Shown here piece after piece: positions 21,510 to 21,595 of a stretch of DNA of 21,595 nt. The stretch spans positions 1 through 21,595 of the forward strand of contig CAZHFK010000018.1 of assembly GCA_964531215.1 (NCBI GenBank), in the 5' to 3' direction. Every line of letters starts with the position of its first letter. The first letter of the stretch is position 1. Under the pieces are notes generated by a model. That model was not told the DNA's origin. It saw only the letters and a list, made by a program, of their open reading frames with translations, and did not search any database. This stretch comes from WJKP01 sp964531215. GTDB taxonomy: Bacteria; Patescibacteriota; Patescibacteriia; CAIXNZ01. The translations under genes and the position numbers were made by a program.

Positions 21510-21595
21510 TAGCTTGCGAACCAGATATGCAGTGTTATGTGATGTAAATTTCAATTTTTTGAATCTTAAAAAACAAACCACCAAATTATTAATCC
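21510..21595 (-). repeat. 86-nt repeat, copy 2, reaching the window edge
   Basis: The second copy of the segment at 19282-19367, with 83 of 86 bases identical. Its core motif is ACATAAC (minus) instead of GCCTAAC. The repeat runs off the window, so the duplicated unit is probably longer. Confidence 0.9.
21566..21595 (-). CDS. 3' end of a second copy of the 88-residue membrane protein (partial)
   Basis: Nine codons and a stop, GLIIWWFVF, identical to the end of the gene at 19338-19604. Only this much is in the window, so whether the rest of the gene is conserved cannot be seen. It is supported by the surrounding 86-nt repeat. Confidence 0.5.
   Translation of the reverse strand, partial: GLIIWWFVF

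Noticed and set aside
17787..21595. Prophage remnant
   Set aside because: No structural, packaging, lysis or integrase gene is recognisable.
1..21595. Recoded UGA (as in Gracilibacteria or Absconditabacteria)
   Set aside because: Most stops are TAA, the methyltransferase ends sensibly at TGA, and no conserved protein is interrupted by in-frame TGA.
1..21595. tRNA or rRNA genes
   Set aside because: No cloverleaf with a TTCGA-type arm and no conserved rRNA segment was noticed on reading both strands; a tRNAscan run would be decisive.

Overview
The window is AT-rich and reads with the standard bacterial code. It holds a compact single-copy set of housekeeping genes beside many small membrane-anchored hypotheticals and families common in Candidate Phyla Radiation (Patescibacteria) genomes: a Gmad2-domain protein, a DUF2207 protein with a glycine-rich tail, a COG4880-type beta-propeller protein and an archaeal-looking RNase HII. 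I infer a Patescibacterium from gene content and composition; no rRNA gene is present to confirm it. Nearly every gene is on the minus strand.

From right to left within the chromosome-like part (about 1 to 17,770): a VOC-family protein and a small protein with a strong ribosome binding site; a 57-residue zinc-ribbon protein on the plus strand with its own promoter, Shine-Dalgarno and terminator; four small membrane-anchored proteins, one with Gmad2; a secreted beta-propeller protein interrupted by a 10-N assembly gap; glutamate dehydrogenase, a DUF2207 membrane protein, a PEBP-like lipoprotein and an MscS channel; an acidic hypothetical on the plus strand with a probable N-terminal frameshift; dnaG followed closely by rpoD; and a five-gene block of RNase HII, the three LigD activities as three separate genes (phosphoesterase, ligase, polymerase) and an MBL-fold protein. 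No Ku gene is in the window.

The right part (about 17,787 to 21,595) is different. Six small genes, a methyltransferase and five unrecognised proteins, are separated by GC-richer imperfect palindromes that begin with (R)YYYAAC-like and end with GTTRRRY-like motifs and recur at several boundaries. This is the layout of an integron gene-cassette array (attC-like sites), although no integrase is visible. Three of the genes sit between the two halves of such a site rather than between two sites, and the methyltransferase is enclosed by an inverted repeat of more than 50 bp. An 86-base stretch covering the end of one small gene and its site recurs at the right edge, so a second copy of that gene probably lies just outside. 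This array is the most unusual thing here.
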